Assembly: GCA_020161725.1 (NCBI GenBank)
Contig: JAIUOG010000014.1
Coordinates: forward strand, 1-33,479
DNA: 33,479 nucleotides
Direction: 5' to 3'
Source of the DNA: Pseudomonadota bacterium
Lineage (GTDB): Bacteria; Pseudomonadota; Gammaproteobacteria; Legionellales; Legionellaceae
Part shown: one piece after another, positions 26,053-33,479 of the stretch
Layout: each line of letters begins with the position of its first letter
How positions within the stretch are numbered: position 1 is the stretch's first letter
Notes under the pieces: model-generated
What the model saw: the letters and a program-made list of their open reading frames with translations, nothing else
Database searches by the model: none
What the model was told of the DNA's origin: nothing
Made by a program: the position numbers and the translations under genes

Positions 26053-26069
26053 GTTAAATTGACGCTGCC
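26053..26069. repeat. 17-bp direct repeat, copy 2
   Basis: Second copy of GTTAAATTGACGCTGCC. On the minus strand the sequence before it (from 26095) reads MSSLKTSKRQRQFN in frame with the module, and the sequence before that gives GKIWFEL, like GKWEFHL in the intact paralogue. Confidence 0.85.
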
Positions 26070-26137
26070 TTTTGGATGTCTTCAGGCTGCTCATTAAAAA
26101 AGGTCATAGCAAGGTCAATTCAAACCAAATTTTGCCA

Positions 26138-26166
26138 ATTATGAAACAAAATTAATCACAAATCAA
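26138..26166 (-). promoter_or_regulatory. Sigma-70-like promoter for the 154-residue ORF
   Basis: TTGATT (26166-26161) and CATAAT (26143-26138) are separated by exactly 17 bp on the minus strand. Transcription would begin near 26131 and give a leader of about 135 nt before ATG 25995. Confidence 0.5.
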
Positions 26167-26223
26167 AGAATTACTGAAACCTAAGCCTTTGTCGATAGGT
26201 TCTTGACTAGCTTATTATACAAT

Positions 26224-26247
26224 ATCAAGGCCCTTTAGGACCTTGAT
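26224..26247 (-). terminator. Hairpin overlapping the end of the Pro-rich ORF
   Basis: On the minus strand ATCAAGGTCC-TAAA-GGGCCTTGAT forms a 10-bp stem with one G-U pair. It overlaps the last codons and the stop of the 93-residue ORF. No strong T-run follows. Confidence 0.5.
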
Positions 26248-26506
26248 TATTTAACTCAGGTTTATTGTCAGGCGCATTAGCTTTATTACCAACAGTAAGA
26301 TCAGGGGCATTTTTATTCGCTTCTAATTTCGCCCGTGGAAAATTGGGGTTGGTGGGCTTTCCGGCTAAAGCATCCTCAAAGGCTGGATTAACGATTCTTT
26401 CGATATCGCCTAACATTTGATCATTTTTAGCATCGGGGTTTCCATCCACTTGAGGTGCTCTTACTGTGGGCTGCGGCCTAACTGGAGATTTTGTATTTTG
26501 AGCCAT
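26225..26506 (-). CDS. Small Pro/Asn/Lys-rich, probably disordered protein
   Basis: 93 residues, start ATG with GAGG ~9 nt upstream. Composition is dominated by Pro, Asn, Ala, Lys and Asp (PVRPQPTVRAPQVDGNP, GNKANAPDNKPELNNQGPKGP), with one possible short helix (DQMLGDIERIVNPAFEDAL). No domain recognised, no signal peptide. It lies 48 bp downstream of the CBS gene with its own TATAAT (minus strand, 26547-26542). Legionella genomes contain many small proteins of this kind; function unknown. Confidence 0.6.
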   Translation of the reverse strand: MAQNTKSPVRPQPTVRAPQVDGNPDAKNDQMLGDIERIVNPAFEDALAGKPTNPNFPRAKLEANKNAPDLTVGNKANAPDNKPELNNQGPKGP

Positions 26507-26541
26507 ATTATCTACCTCAGAATAAATTCATTCTTACCCTT

Positions 26542-26557
26542 ATTATAGAACATTCTA
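26542..26557 (-). promoter_or_regulatory. -10 box and inverted repeat before the Pro-rich ORF
   Basis: TATAAT on the minus strand at 26547-26542 overlaps an inverted repeat TAGAA-TG-TTCTA (26557-26546), which runs into the CBS stop codon. The arrangement suits a short regulated promoter. The -35 is weak. Confidence 0.4.
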
Positions 26558-27106
26558 CTCATTGATTGCTTTATAAATATCAACAAAGGTCGATACTTTA
26601 TCAATTTGAATTGGAATATGCAGCCGTCTTGCAATATCAGAGGCTGAAAAAACACCTCTTATATGATGTAATTCTTCATCAATAACGAGGCAGTGCTGAC
26701 GTCCTTCATTTCGCAAAGTTTCGATAATATCTTTGATTTTTGCTTTTTTTACATCATTAAAATTAATAGCTCTTAAATTAGACCTTGGAATCATTACATC
26801 ACTCACAGGAATTTCCCTTCTATTGAAATGATTGTAATGAGCCATAATTTTTTCGCCGATTAAATCTTCATAAGCTAGAGTTCCTACAAAATCACCATTG
26901 TATAAAACTAGCTGTAATTTTACATGCGTTTTTTTCATCAAATCTTCAGCAGAGAGAACATCTAGTGATTGCTCAATATACAAGGGAGCCGTTTTTTTAA
27001 AATCGGTAAAAATATCTAAGGCATTTGACTCAGTAGTTAATTCAGAAAATTCATCTGGTTTTACTAAATAATCAATTTTAGTCACATCATAAGTTTTTAA
27101 AATCAT
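26555..27106 (-). CDS. CBS-domain protein
   Basis: 183 residues from ATG 27106, which has AAGGA 7 nt upstream. The frame is open 31 codons further but starts there inside a repeat hairpin, so the longer form is unlikely. Two CBS-like halves: DYLVKPDEF ... QLVLYNGDFVGTLAYEDLIG (1-~95) and the clearer VSDVMIPRSNLRAINFNDV ... EGRQHCLVIDEELHHIRGVFSASDIARRL (~105-170). CBS pairs bind adenosine nucleotides or similar ligands and regulate partners; there is no attached catalytic domain, so the partner is unknown. Conserved housekeeping-type gene at the edge of the accessory region. Confidence 0.8.
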   Translation of the reverse strand: MILKTYDVTKIDYLVKPDEFSELTTESNALDIFTDFKKTAPLYIEQSLDVLSAEDLMKKTHVKLQLVLYNGDFVGTLAYEDLIGEKIMAHYNHFNRREIPVSDVMIPRSNLRAINFNDVKKAKIKDIIETLRNEGRQHCLVIDEELHHIRGVFSASDIARRLHIPIQIDKVSTFVDIYKAINE

Positions 27107-27171
27107 CTTTAATCCTTTAAATCTATTTAATTTTTTATAGTCATTGCTAACCTTTACTTCGAACACCCCCT

Positions 27172-27207
27172 CCCGCCTTGCGGGTACTCTCTCCCACAAG
27201 GGGAGAG
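27172..27207. repeat. Two adjacent GC-rich hairpins, dispersed repeat
   Basis: CCCGC-CTT-GCGGG (27172-27184) and CTCTCCC-ACAAG-GGGAGAG (27189-27207), between mdh and the CBS gene. The second shares the core CTCCC(C)TTGTGGGAGAG with the hairpin at 2412-2440. Possible terminator/attenuator for readthrough from mdh. Confidence 0.5.
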
Positions 27208-27302
27208 GGATTTATTTACCGGGAGCATTCGTACTAAATTTGCAAAACTAACGCTCGCACTCTCATGACACCAAACTTATACCACGGTCTGCCGCCCCTA
27301 CG

Positions 27303-27323
27303 TTCCGTGACTTGTTCGCGGAA
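27303..27323. terminator. Weak hairpin downstream of mdh
   Basis: TTCCGTGA-CTTGT-TCGCGGAA, an 8-bp stem (one G-U) 30 nt past the mdh stop. No T-run; low confidence. Confidence 0.3.
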
Positions 27324-27352
27324 TTCAGGAGGACTCATGCAAGCGATAAACT

Positions 27353-28342
27353 TTAGTCCAATAAACCAAGTTCTTTTACCGCGTCTCTTTCTTGACGAAG
27401 TTCGTCTAATGTTGCATTAAATTTTTCATGACTATAATCATTAAATTTAAGCCCTTCAACAACCTTTAGTTCACCGTGCTCACGTCGGCAAGGGAATGAA
27501 AAGATTAAACCTTCATCAACGCCATATTCACCATTAGAGCTTTTGCAAACCGAGAACGACTCATAGGATTTAGTATCGTTAATGAGATGACTAACACCAT
27601 AAATCACCGCATTTGCAGCAGAAGCAGCCGATGATGCGCCTCTTGCTTTAATAATAGCAGCGCCTCGTTGTTGAACAGTAGAAACAAAGTCATTCTTTAA
27701 CCAATTTTCATCATCAATAACTTCATAAGCAGGTAAACCATTAATTTTTGCATTATAAAAATCAGGATATTGAGTGGAAGAGTGGTTGCCCCAGATAGTC
27801 ATTTGGCTAACTTTATCTACATCAACACCTGCTTTTTTAGCAAGTTGAGTACGAGCACGTAACTCATCCAGTGAAGTCATTGCAAAAAATCTATCATTTG
27901 GAATATCTTTAGCGGCATTCATTGCGATTAAACAATTAGTATTGCAAGGATTTCCAACAACAAAGGCAGAAACATCATTTGCTGCATAATCATTAATAGC
28001 ACGACCCTGCTCAGTAAAAATACCGCCATTAATTTTTAATAAATCAGAACGCTCCATACCCTGTTTACGTGGTATAGAACCCACTAAAAGCGCCCAATTT
28101 GTTCCATCCATTGCTTCTTTTAAAGAGGAAGTACAAACAATATTTTTTAACAAAGGAAAAGCGCAATCATCTAATTCCATTGCAACACCATGAAGAGCAG
28201 GCAAAGCTTGTTCTAGTTCTAAAAGCTGTAATTCAACATCAGTATTAGGACCAAACATTTGACCAGAAGCGATTCTAAATAATAAAGCATAACCAATTTG
28301 GCCAGCAGCGCCTGTTACCGTTACTCTTACACGATTATTCAT
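27353..28342 (-). CDS. mdh: Malate dehydrogenase
   Basis: 329 residues. Interconverts malate and oxaloacetate with NAD+ in the TCA cycle. The N-terminal Rossmann motif [17 protein letters not shown] begins at ~9. The substrate arginines lie in [14 protein letters not shown], a further one in [14 protein letters not shown], and the catalytic His in [14 protein letters not shown]. This is the long (~329 aa) MDH type common in Legionella and other proteobacteria, not the E. coli 312-residue type. It starts 1 bp after the nudE stop, so nudE-mdh is an operon. Confidence 0.95.
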   Translation of the reverse strand: MNNRVRVTVTGAAGQIGYALLFRIASGQMFGPNTDVELQLLELEQALPALHGVAMELDDCAFPLLKNIVCTSSLKEAMDGTNWALLVGSIPRKQGMERSDLLKINGGIFTEQGRAINDYAANDVSAFVVGNPCNTNCLIAMNAAKDIPNDRFFAMTSLDELRARTQLAKKAGVDVDKVSQMTIWGNHSSTQYPDFYNAKINGLPAYEVIDDENWLKNDFVSTVQQRGAAIIKARGASSAASAANAVIYGVSHLINDTKSYESFSVCKSSNGEYGVDEGLIFSFPCRREHGELKVVEGLKFNDYSHEKFNATLDELRQERDAVKELGLLD

Positions 28343-28343
28343 A

Positions 28344-28892
28344 TTAGACCTCTCTTTTTAACCATTGTTTAATTAATAATAAAGCTGCAATAGAACGCGC
28401 TTCTGTAAAATCAGGACGCTGCAAAAGCTCATCACTGGCATACAAAGGCCATTCAACTAATTCAGGCGGCTCAGGCTCATCACCTTGAAGGCTGGATGGA
28501 TAAAGCTCTCTAGCAAAAACAATTTCCATATTAGCAGCAAAATAAGCAGGGGCAAGCGTTACCCGTTTAATAAAATGAAATTCCTTCGCCGCAAAACCTA
28601 TCTCTTCTTGTAGTTCACGATTGGCAGCCTGGAATACAGTTTCCCCTTTTTCAATAATGCCTTTGGGAAAACCAAGTTCATAAGAATCAGTACCGGAAGC
28701 ATACTCTTTAACTAATAATAGGGTTTCATGAGCCGTTAAAGCGATAACTAAGACAGAGCCAAAGCCACGTGTAGGAATCCGTTCGAAAATTCTTTTTTCG
28801 CCATTGGAAAACTGTAAATGCATTTCTTCTATGGTGAATAATCTTGATTTAGCGACTATTGTTTTTTGCAAACATATTGGTTTTTCACGCAT
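28344..28892 (-). CDS. nudE: ADP-compounds hydrolase NudE (Nudix)
   Basis: 182 residues. Hydrolyses ADP-ribose, NADH and Ap3A-type compounds. The Nudix box is complete: G78-x5-E84-x7-R92-E93-x2-E96-E97-x-G99, in [20 protein letters not shown]. The surrounding [21 protein letters not shown] and [18 protein letters not shown] segments fit NudE. Upstream is a TAAAAA tandem tract (minus sense) and a G-rich site immediately before the ATG. First gene of nudE-mdh. Confidence 0.92.
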   Translation of the reverse strand: MREKPICLQKTIVAKSRLFTIEEMHLQFSNGEKRIFERIPTRGFGSVLVIALTAHETLLLVKEYASGTDSYELGFPKGIIEKGETVFQAANRELQEEIGFAAKEFHFIKRVTLAPAYFAANMEIVFARELYPSSLQGDEPEPPELVEWPLYASDELLQRPDFTEARSIAALLLIKQWLKREV

Positions 28893-28908
28893 CCTTTTAA
28901 CTTTATCC

Positions 28909-28932
28909 TTTTTATTTTTATTTTTATTTTTA
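28909..28932. repeat. TTTTTA x 4 tandem hexamer
   Basis: Four perfect copies of TTTTTA (TAAAAA on the nudE strand), followed by a degenerate unit, 17 bp upstream of the nudE ATG. Its position is suited to altering leader length by slippage. Confidence 0.75.
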
Positions 28933-29014
28933 TTTAATACTGCGACATTTTTCGCTTTGAGCTAGATATGATACTATTGCTATCTTGATGAAGCCAGTTT
29001 GATTTTAATTTTTA

Positions 29015-30142
29015 ATGTTACCGACCTCAATTTATATACATATTCCCTGGTGTATCCGTAAATGCCCTTATTGTGATTTTAATTCACATAAAAGCCCAGA
29101 CACCTTGCCTGAAGATGCCTATGTTGATGCATTAATCAATGATTTTAGGCATGATTTAGCTATTTATTCGGCCAGAGAAATTGAAACTATATTTATTGGT
29201 GGCGGCACCCCTAGTCTATTTTCAGCAGAAGCTTACAATAAATTATTTAATGAATTAAAAAAAATGGTTTCCTTTGCTAAAGATATTGAAATCACTTTAG
29301 AGGCAAATCCAGGCACTGTTGAGCAGGGTCGTTTTAATGATTATCGCCAATTAGGCATCAATCGACTTTCTTTAGGTATTCAAAGCTTTAATCCAGTACA
29401 CTTAAAAGCCTTAGGTCGAATTCATGATGCGAAACAAGCCCATAAGGCAATTGAGGCAGCAAGGCTTGCAGGTTTTGATAACCTGAATATTGATCTGATG
29501 CATGGCCTGCCTAATCAGACTATAGAGCAAGGTTTGGAGGATTTACAAAAAGCCTTTGCTCATCAGCCCGAACATCTTTCTTGGTATCAATTAACCATTG
29601 AACCCAATACCATTTTCTATAAAAAAACACCCCTTTTACCTGATGAGGATGAACTATCTTTTTTAGAAGAAAAAGGCTTTGATTTACTAGCAGCGCATCA
29701 ATATGAGCGCTATGAAATTTCAGCCTTTAGCAAAACAGGGAAAAAAGCCAAACATAATCTTAACTATTGGCTTTTTGGCGATTATTTTGGTATCGGTGCT
29801 GGAGCTCATGGCAAGCTTAGCCAAGATGGTATCTATCGCACACGCAAGCACAGGCAACCTAAAGATTATCTAAGCTTAGATAAAAGCTATCTTTCTGCTA
29901 CAGAAAGAGTCGAGGAAGCCGATTTAATTTTTGAATTTATGCTTAATACAAGTCGACTTAATGATCCTATTGCTAATAATCTCTTTGAACAAAGAACAGG
30001 CCTGTCTTTTGAATTGTTAAACCCTTTGCTTTTAGAAGCTAAAGAAAAAGGGTTTATCAAGCTAGAAGAGAACTGTTGGCAAATCAGCCCGCTTGGCCGT
30101 CGTTTTACTAATAGCCTACAAGCGTTGTTTTTGCCTAATTGA
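29015..30142 (+). CDS. hemW: Radical SAM protein HemW
   Basis: 375 residues. HemW is a heme chaperone/insertase related to coproporphyrinogen III dehydrogenase. The radical-SAM [4Fe-4S] motif is C13-x3-C17-x2-C20 in PWCIRKCPYCDFNSH, with the HemW-type Phe after the last Cys. Other signatures: TIFIGGGTPSLF, TLEANPG, GINRLSLGIQSF, NIDLMHGLPNQ and GIGAGAHG. A C-terminal helical HemN-like domain follows. The Shine-Dalgarno is weak. Upstream of plsY on the same strand, separated by ~150 bp with no clear gene. Confidence 0.94.
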   Translation: MLPTSIYIHIPWCIRKCPYCDFNSHKSPDTLPEDAYVDALINDFRHDLAIYSAREIETIFIGGGTPSLFSAEAYNKLFNELKKMVSFAKDIEITLEANPGTVEQGRFNDYRQLGINRLSLGIQSFNPVHLKALGRIHDAKQAHKAIEAARLAGFDNLNIDLMHGLPNQTIEQGLEDLQKAFAHQPEHLSWYQLTIEPNTIFYKKTPLLPDEDELSFLEEKGFDLLAAHQYERYEISAFSKTGKKAKHNLNYWLFGDYFGIGAGAHGKLSQDGIYRTRKHRQPKDYLSLDKSYLSATERVEEADLIFEFMLNTSRLNDPIANNLFEQRTGLSFELLNPLLLEAKEKGFIKLEENCWQISPLGRRFTNSLQALFLPN

Positions 30143-30295
30143 AATTATTGGCAACTGGCAGCTGCTTTATAAGCCTCATGAGAGTATTTTTTTTGCTCTG
30201 GCATCTTTTAACTCCTTTTAGTTTAAATATTACCCCCTTCACAAGCCTGTTAGTTTATCTCATAATGGATAAATTTTATTTTAGGATTGAAGAAC

Positions 30296-30988
30296 ATGAC
30301 AAACGTTTTTGCTGGTTTTTTTATTCTCCTTGGCTATATCTTAGGTTCCCTCTGTTCTGCTGTAATTGTCTCTAAAATCTTTGATCTTCCCGATCCCTGC
30401 ACCACAGGTTCTAATAACCCAGGGGCTACCAACGTTTTGCGTTTAGCTGGAAAAAAGTATGCTGCTATCGTTTTATTGGCTGATATTTTAAAAGGGTTTA
30501 TACCCGTTTTTCTAGCGAAAATATGTGGTTTTAATGTCACTATTGTTGGCTTAGTAGGTTTTGCTGCTGTTTTAGGCCACATGTATCCTATCTTCTTCCG
30601 TTTCAAAGGCGGCAAAGGGGTGGCTACTGCAATAGGTGTGTTTTTTGGTTTAAACTTTCTTTTAGGGGTGGTTGTTATTGCGACTTGGCTTATCGTTGCT
30701 AAATTTAGCCGATATTCATCACTTGCATCCCTTGTCTCTATGAGTTTCGCTCCTTTCTACGCTGTTTTCGTGACAGGTTATCTAAGCTCGCCTCTTTTCT
30801 TTATTTTGTTATTTATTCTGTTTAAACATAAAGAAAACATTATTCGTTTAATTGATGGCACCGAATCAAAAATTAACCTTAAAAGGGGGGATCTTAAAGA
30901 AGAAACGATTGCAGCTGAATTTGCTGAAGACGAAGGTAAACCTCAGGTTGTCTCATCTGATCTTTTAGATAAGGCTAAGAAAAAATAA
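30296..30988 (+). CDS. plsY: Glycerol-3-phosphate acyltransferase PlsY
   Basis: About 230 residues from ATG 30296, which has AGGA 9 nt upstream (a TTG three codons earlier is less likely). Acylates glycerol-3-phosphate from acyl-phosphate in the first step of phospholipid synthesis, in the inner membrane. Family motifs: GYILGSLCSAVIVSK, TTGSNNPGATNVLR, VLGHMYPIFFRFKGGKGVAT, and about five to six membrane helices. After the last helix there is a ~50-residue charged tail (KINLKRGDLKEETIAAEFAE...), longer than in most PlsY proteins. Confidence 0.93.
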   Translation: MTNVFAGFFILLGYILGSLCSAVIVSKIFDLPDPCTTGSNNPGATNVLRLAGKKYAAIVLLADILKGFIPVFLAKICGFNVTIVGLVGFAAVLGHMYPIFFRFKGGKGVATAIGVFFGLNFLLGVVVIATWLIVAKFSRYSSLASLVSMSFAPFYAVFVTGYLSSPLFFILLFILFKHKENIIRLIDGTESKINLKRGDLKEETIAAEFAEDEGKPQVVSSDLLDKAKKK

Positions 30989-30997
30989 ACACCCTAA

Positions 30998-32023
30998 TTA
31001 ACTTGAAGGGCTTGCTAAACTCCAGCGGGCTCTCACATCGATTGCTGCATTCTTATCTTGCTCACCTTCGAGTAAATGCAAGTAACCTGCAAAGGCAACC
31101 ATCGCCCCATTATCAGTACAAAACTGAAGCTCAGGAAAGAAAACCTCTCCCCTATGGCTCGCTAAAAGTTTTTGCAAACTTTGACGTAAATGTTGATTGG
31201 CTCCAACTCCACCCGCGACAACCAACGAATCCGCTTCAGTTAAATCAAGAGCCCGTTTGCATTTGATCATTAAGGTTTCAATAATTGCTTCTTGGAAATT
31301 AAAAGCGATTGCCTGCATTGCCTTATCATCTTTAAGACTATTTGACCAGGCATTAAGTGCATGTGTTTTAAGCCCACTAAAACTAAAATCCAAACCCGGC
31401 CTATCTGTCATGGGGCGAGGAAAAGGTTTCATATTTCCTTTAAGATTATCAGGACAATTATCAGCAAGTTTCGCTAAAATAGCCCCGCCAGGATAAGGCA
31501 AACCCATTAACTTAGCTGTCTTATCAAAGGCCTCACCCACCGCATCGTCTAAGGTATCACCCAAGAGGCTATAATCACCGAGTTTTTTAGCATAAATTAA
31601 TTGAGTATGCCCACCTGAAACCAAAAGGGCTAAAAAAGGAAACTTCAACTCTTTACAAGCTAACATTGCAGCTAATAAGTGGGCCTCAAGATGATGTACT
31701 GCAATTGCCGGCTTTTTTAAAGCAAAAGCAAGACTTTTAGCAAAAGAAGCACCTGTTAATAAAGCACCGACTAAACCAGGACCTGCAGTATAAGCAATTG
31801 CATCAATATCAGCCTTTTTAAGATTTGCCTCAGCTAAGGCCTCATCAACTAAAGGGACTAAATACTTAACATGATCACGTGAGGCCAGTTCAGGAACAAC
31901 CCCCCCATAAACTTGATGCAACTCAATTTGCGAATGAAGCGCATTAGCAACTAAGCCCTTTTCAGAGTCATAAATAGCAACACCAGTTTCATCACAGGAT
32001 GATTCAAAACCTAAAACGCGCAT
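30998..32023 (-). CDS. tsaD: tRNA N6-threonylcarbamoyladenosine synthase subunit TsaD
   Basis: 341 residues from ATG 32023; an in-frame ATG 11 codons earlier would start at the -10 box. TsaD transfers the threonylcarbamoyl group to A37 of ANN-decoding tRNAs with TsaB, TsaE and TsaC. It is a Kae1/ASKHA ATPase fold: begins [18 protein letters not shown], metal-binding H111 and H115 in VHHLEAH, then [34 protein letters not shown] and [13 protein letters not shown]. Divergent from rpsU, the standard gammaproteobacterial arrangement. Confidence 0.96.
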   Translation of the reverse strand: MRVLGFESSCDETGVAIYDSEKGLVANALHSQIELHQVYGGVVPELASRDHVKYLVPLVDEALAEANLKKADIDAIAYTAGPGLVGALLTGASFAKSLAFALKKPAIAVHHLEAHLLAAMLACKELKFPFLALLVSGGHTQLIYAKKLGDYSLLGDTLDDAVGEAFDKTAKLMGLPYPGGAILAKLADNCPDNLKGNMKPFPRPMTDRPGLDFSFSGLKTHALNAWSNSLKDDKAMQAIAFNFQEAIIETLMIKCKRALDLTEADSLVVAGGVGANQHLRQSLQKLLASHRGEVFFPELQFCTDNGAMVAFAGYLHLLEGEQDKNAAIDVRARWSLASPSS

Positions 32024-32055
32024 TTTATTCTCGCAAAGACTTAGAAAAGACAGCA

Positions 32056-32061
32056 ATTATA
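32056..32061 (-). promoter_or_regulatory. -10 box (TATAAT) of tsaD
   Basis: A perfect TATAAT on the minus strand, 32 nt before the tsaD ATG at 32023. The -35 is weak. Confidence 0.5.
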
Positions 32062-32188
32062 GCGAAGATACTTGAAAAAGCTAAGATTTAAGCTATCTTA
32101 TCGCACCAATAAAGAGAATAGTTTAATTAAAAACAAATTTATATTGGTTATTATTCGCACTTTACTACATCAAAAATGCGAGAATAAC

Positions 32189-32217
32189 TTGACGAGCTAG
32201 AAATCTACAACTAGAAT
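32189..32217 (+). promoter_or_regulatory. Sigma-70 promoter of the rpsU-yqeY-dnaG operon
   Basis: TTGACG (32189-32194) and TAGAAT (32212-32217) are separated by 17 bp; the predicted start is near 32224, ~37 nt before the rpsU ATG. Confidence 0.75.
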
Positions 32218-32260
32218 TGCCAACCTATTGTGTTCAATTAAAACCAGAGGATCTATATTA

Positions 32261-32497
32261 ATGCCTACCGTTCGCGTGAAAGAAGGTGAAAATCCTGAAT
32301 ACGCATTACGTCGTTTCAAACGCTCCTGTGAAAAAGCAGGGATTTTAACTGAATTGCGCCGTCGTGAGTTCTACGAAAAGCCAACTGCTGAGCGTAAGCG
32401 TAGACAAGCTGCTGCTATTAAGCGTCACATGAAGAAAGCATCTCGTGATGTTGTTGGTGGTGGAAGCCGCGGTTTAAAACATCGTCGTAGAAAATAA
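32261..32497 (+). CDS. rpsU: 30S ribosomal protein S21
   Basis: 78 residues from ATG 32261 with GAGGA ~9 nt upstream; the frame opens earlier at a GTG but the extra residues are not S21-like. S21 binds the 30S platform and helps base-pair the 16S 3' end with mRNA. The sequence [20 protein letters not shown] is the conserved start; the tail is Arg/Lys-rich (RGLKHRRRK). First gene of the macromolecular-synthesis operon. The stop overlaps the next ATG in TAATG. Confidence 0.97.
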   Translation: MPTVRVKEGENPEYALRRFKRSCEKAGILTELRRREFYEKPTAERKRRQAAAIKRHMKKASRDVVGGGSRGLKHRRRK

Positions 32498-32940
32498 TGA
32501 CTATAAAAGAGCAAATCAATAGCGATTTAAAAGATGCTATGAGAGCAAGGGATAAGCAAAAGCTTAATACTCTTCGTCTTGTTACGGCAGCTATTAAGCA
32601 AATTGAAGTTGATGAGCGAATTGAAGTCGATGAAGCTCGTATGCTTCTCATCCTAGATAAGCTCGCTAAACAACGCAAAGAATCTATTGCCCAGTTTAGC
32701 GCTGCTAATCGCCAAGACCTAGTTGAGCAAGAACAATTCGAACTTGATCTAATTGGCCAATACCTTCCAACACCACTGACAGAAGCTGAGATTGAAAATC
32801 TTGTGGCACAAGCCCTTGCTGAGTCCGGTGCATCTCAAATGAGTGATATGGCGAAGGTAATGACTATTTTGAAACCTCAGGTTCAAGGCCGTGCTGACAT
32901 GGGTAAAATTAGTGCCCTCATCAAGGCTAAATTAAGCTAG
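32497..32940 (+). CDS. yqeY: GatB/YqeY-domain protein
   Basis: 147 residues. Matches the YqeY family, homologous to the tRNA-binding C-terminal domain of GatB: begins [20 protein letters not shown], continues LNTLRLVTAAIKQIEVDERI, LIGQYLP and ends VMTILKPQVQGRADMGKISA with LIKAKLS. Its cellular role is not established. Translationally coupled to rpsU (1-bp overlap) and followed by dnaG 8 bp later, as in Legionella and many other gammaproteobacteria. Confidence 0.92.
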   Translation: MTIKEQINSDLKDAMRARDKQKLNTLRLVTAAIKQIEVDERIEVDEARMLLILDKLAKQRKESIAQFSAANRQDLVEQEQFELDLIGQYLPTPLTEAEIENLVAQALAESGASQMSDMAKVMTILKPQVQGRADMGKISALIKAKLS

Positions 32941-32948
32941 GGGCGTCG

Positions 32949-33479
32949 ATGCCCGGATTAATTCCACAAGCTTTTCTAAATGAACTCCTAAGTCGAACTG
33001 ATTTAGTTGAGTTAGTGGATAGCTACGTGCCCTTGAAAAAAAGAGGGACTAGTTATCTTGCCTGCTGCCCTTTTCATAATGAAAAAACTCCTTCTTTTAA
33101 TGTTGTAGCTAAAAAGCAGTTTTATCATTGCTTTGGTTGTGGTGCTAGCGGTAATGCTATTAGCTTTATCATGGCCTATTTAAACCAAGGGTTTGTTGAT
33201 GCGATAGAAACATTGAGCAGTCGCATTGGCTTGGAAGTACCCAAAGAAGGTCAGTCCAAGAATAATCATGAAGTTTTAAGCCTTTACCAACTCCTAAAAA
33301 AAACCAGTGATTTTTACCAATTAACTTTAAAAACTAAAGGTAAAGATGCGATTAATTATTTAAAAAATCGTGGCCTAAGTGGTGAAATAGCAAAACTTTA
33401 CCAATTAGGCTATGCCCCGCAAAATTGGAATACACTTGAAAATCAATTTCGCCAATATAAGGAAGAATTGATTACTACT
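32949..33479 (+). CDS. dnaG: DNA primase, 5' part (3' end outside window)
   Basis: I translated this directly: 177 codons are visible, running off the right edge. Synthesises RNA primers for replication. The N-terminal CHC2 zinc-binding domain is complete: C40-P-F-H43 and C61-F-G-C64 in CCPFHNEKTPSF and FYHCFGCGASGNAISF. After it comes the linker and the start of the TOPRIM core (YLKNRGLSGEIAKLYQLGYAP). The ATG lies just after the yqeY stop. rpoD is the expected next gene beyond the window. Confidence 0.96.
   Translation, partial: MPGLIPQAFLNELLSRTDLVELVDSYVPLKKRGTSYLACCPFHNEKTPSFNVVAKKQFYHCFGCGASGNAISFIMAYLNQGFVDAIETLSSRIGLEVPKEGQSKNNHEVLSLYQLLKKTSDFYQLTLKTKGKDAINYLKNRGLSGEIAKLYQLGYAPQNWNTLENQFRQYKEELITT

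Noticed and set aside
25507-26069. Complete insertion sequence between the 17-bp repeats
   Set aside because: No transposase motif and no terminal inverted repeats seen in the 529-bp unique segment.
26053-26095. 16-codon peptide MSSLKTSKRQRQFNYK as a leader ORF
   Set aside because: No ribosome-binding site; better explained as the interrupted module frame.
27115-27199. Longer N-terminus for the CBS protein (31 extra codons)
   Set aside because: It begins inside a GC-rich repeat hairpin, and the internal ATG has a good AAGGA site.
30139-30375. 78-codon ORF between hemW and plsY
   Set aside because: Overlaps the plsY start in another frame, no ribosome-binding site, composition is not protein-like.
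31003-31496. Two plus-strand ORFs opposite tsaD
   Set aside because: Shadow frames of a well-conserved gene.
1-33479. CRISPR array, tRNA or rRNA genes, prophage
   Set aside because: No regularly spaced repeats, no cloverleaf or rRNA sequence, and no structural phage or integrase gene was found by eye.

Overview
The window is an AT-rich stretch of a gammaproteobacterial chromosome that looks like Legionella or a close relative. This rests on gene order (def-fmt-rsmB divergent from dprA-smg-topA; aroQ-accB-accC-prmA; nudE-mdh; hemW-plsY; tsaD divergent from rpsU-yqeY-dnaG) and on several genes resembling Dot/Icm effectors: a PPP-fold phosphatase with eukaryotic-type motifs, a eukaryotic-like kinase, an alpha-solenoid protein and a repeated C-terminal module. 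The assignment is by pattern recognition; no database was searched.

Layout. 1-5114: 3' part of a short ParB, a small Sel1-repeat protein, a CPBP-type membrane protein, an SRPBCC protein, a type II NADH dehydrogenase and a secreted family-16 glycosidase. 5206-11833: formylation/deformylation/16S rRNA methylation operon (minus strand) and the dprA-smg-topA operon (plus strand). 11872-13173: a Wip-like phosphatase, probably a translocated effector. 13401-17355: queC, then aroQ-accB-accC-prmA. 17490-19840: TspO, a BON-LysM protein with a stationary-phase-type promoter, and an orphan TauD-like oxygenase. 19959-26506: an accessory island on the minus strand. 26555-30988: CBS protein, mdh, nudE, hemW, plsY. 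30998-33479: tsaD and the rpsU-yqeY-dnaG macromolecular-synthesis operon, cut by the window edge inside dnaG.

The accessory island is the most interesting part. It holds a ~724-residue helical-repeat protein that overlaps by 22 bp, in another frame, a 329-residue protein ending in a distinctive module (DYTKGxAWYSG ... GHANRHH ... LGGSLT ... KAFMW). Upstream is a kinase-like protein with an enlarged catalytic loop and a possibly leaderless start. Upstream again is a second, decayed copy of the same module, split by a segment that carries a 154-codon ORF and is bounded by a 17-bp direct repeat. The repeats are exactly 546 bp (182 codons) apart, so removing one unit restores a continuous module reading frame. 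This looks like an effector locus undergoing duplication, insertion and decay.

The remaining genes are core metabolism and information processing and look intact. No tRNA, rRNA, CRISPR array, complete insertion sequence or phage gene was seen.
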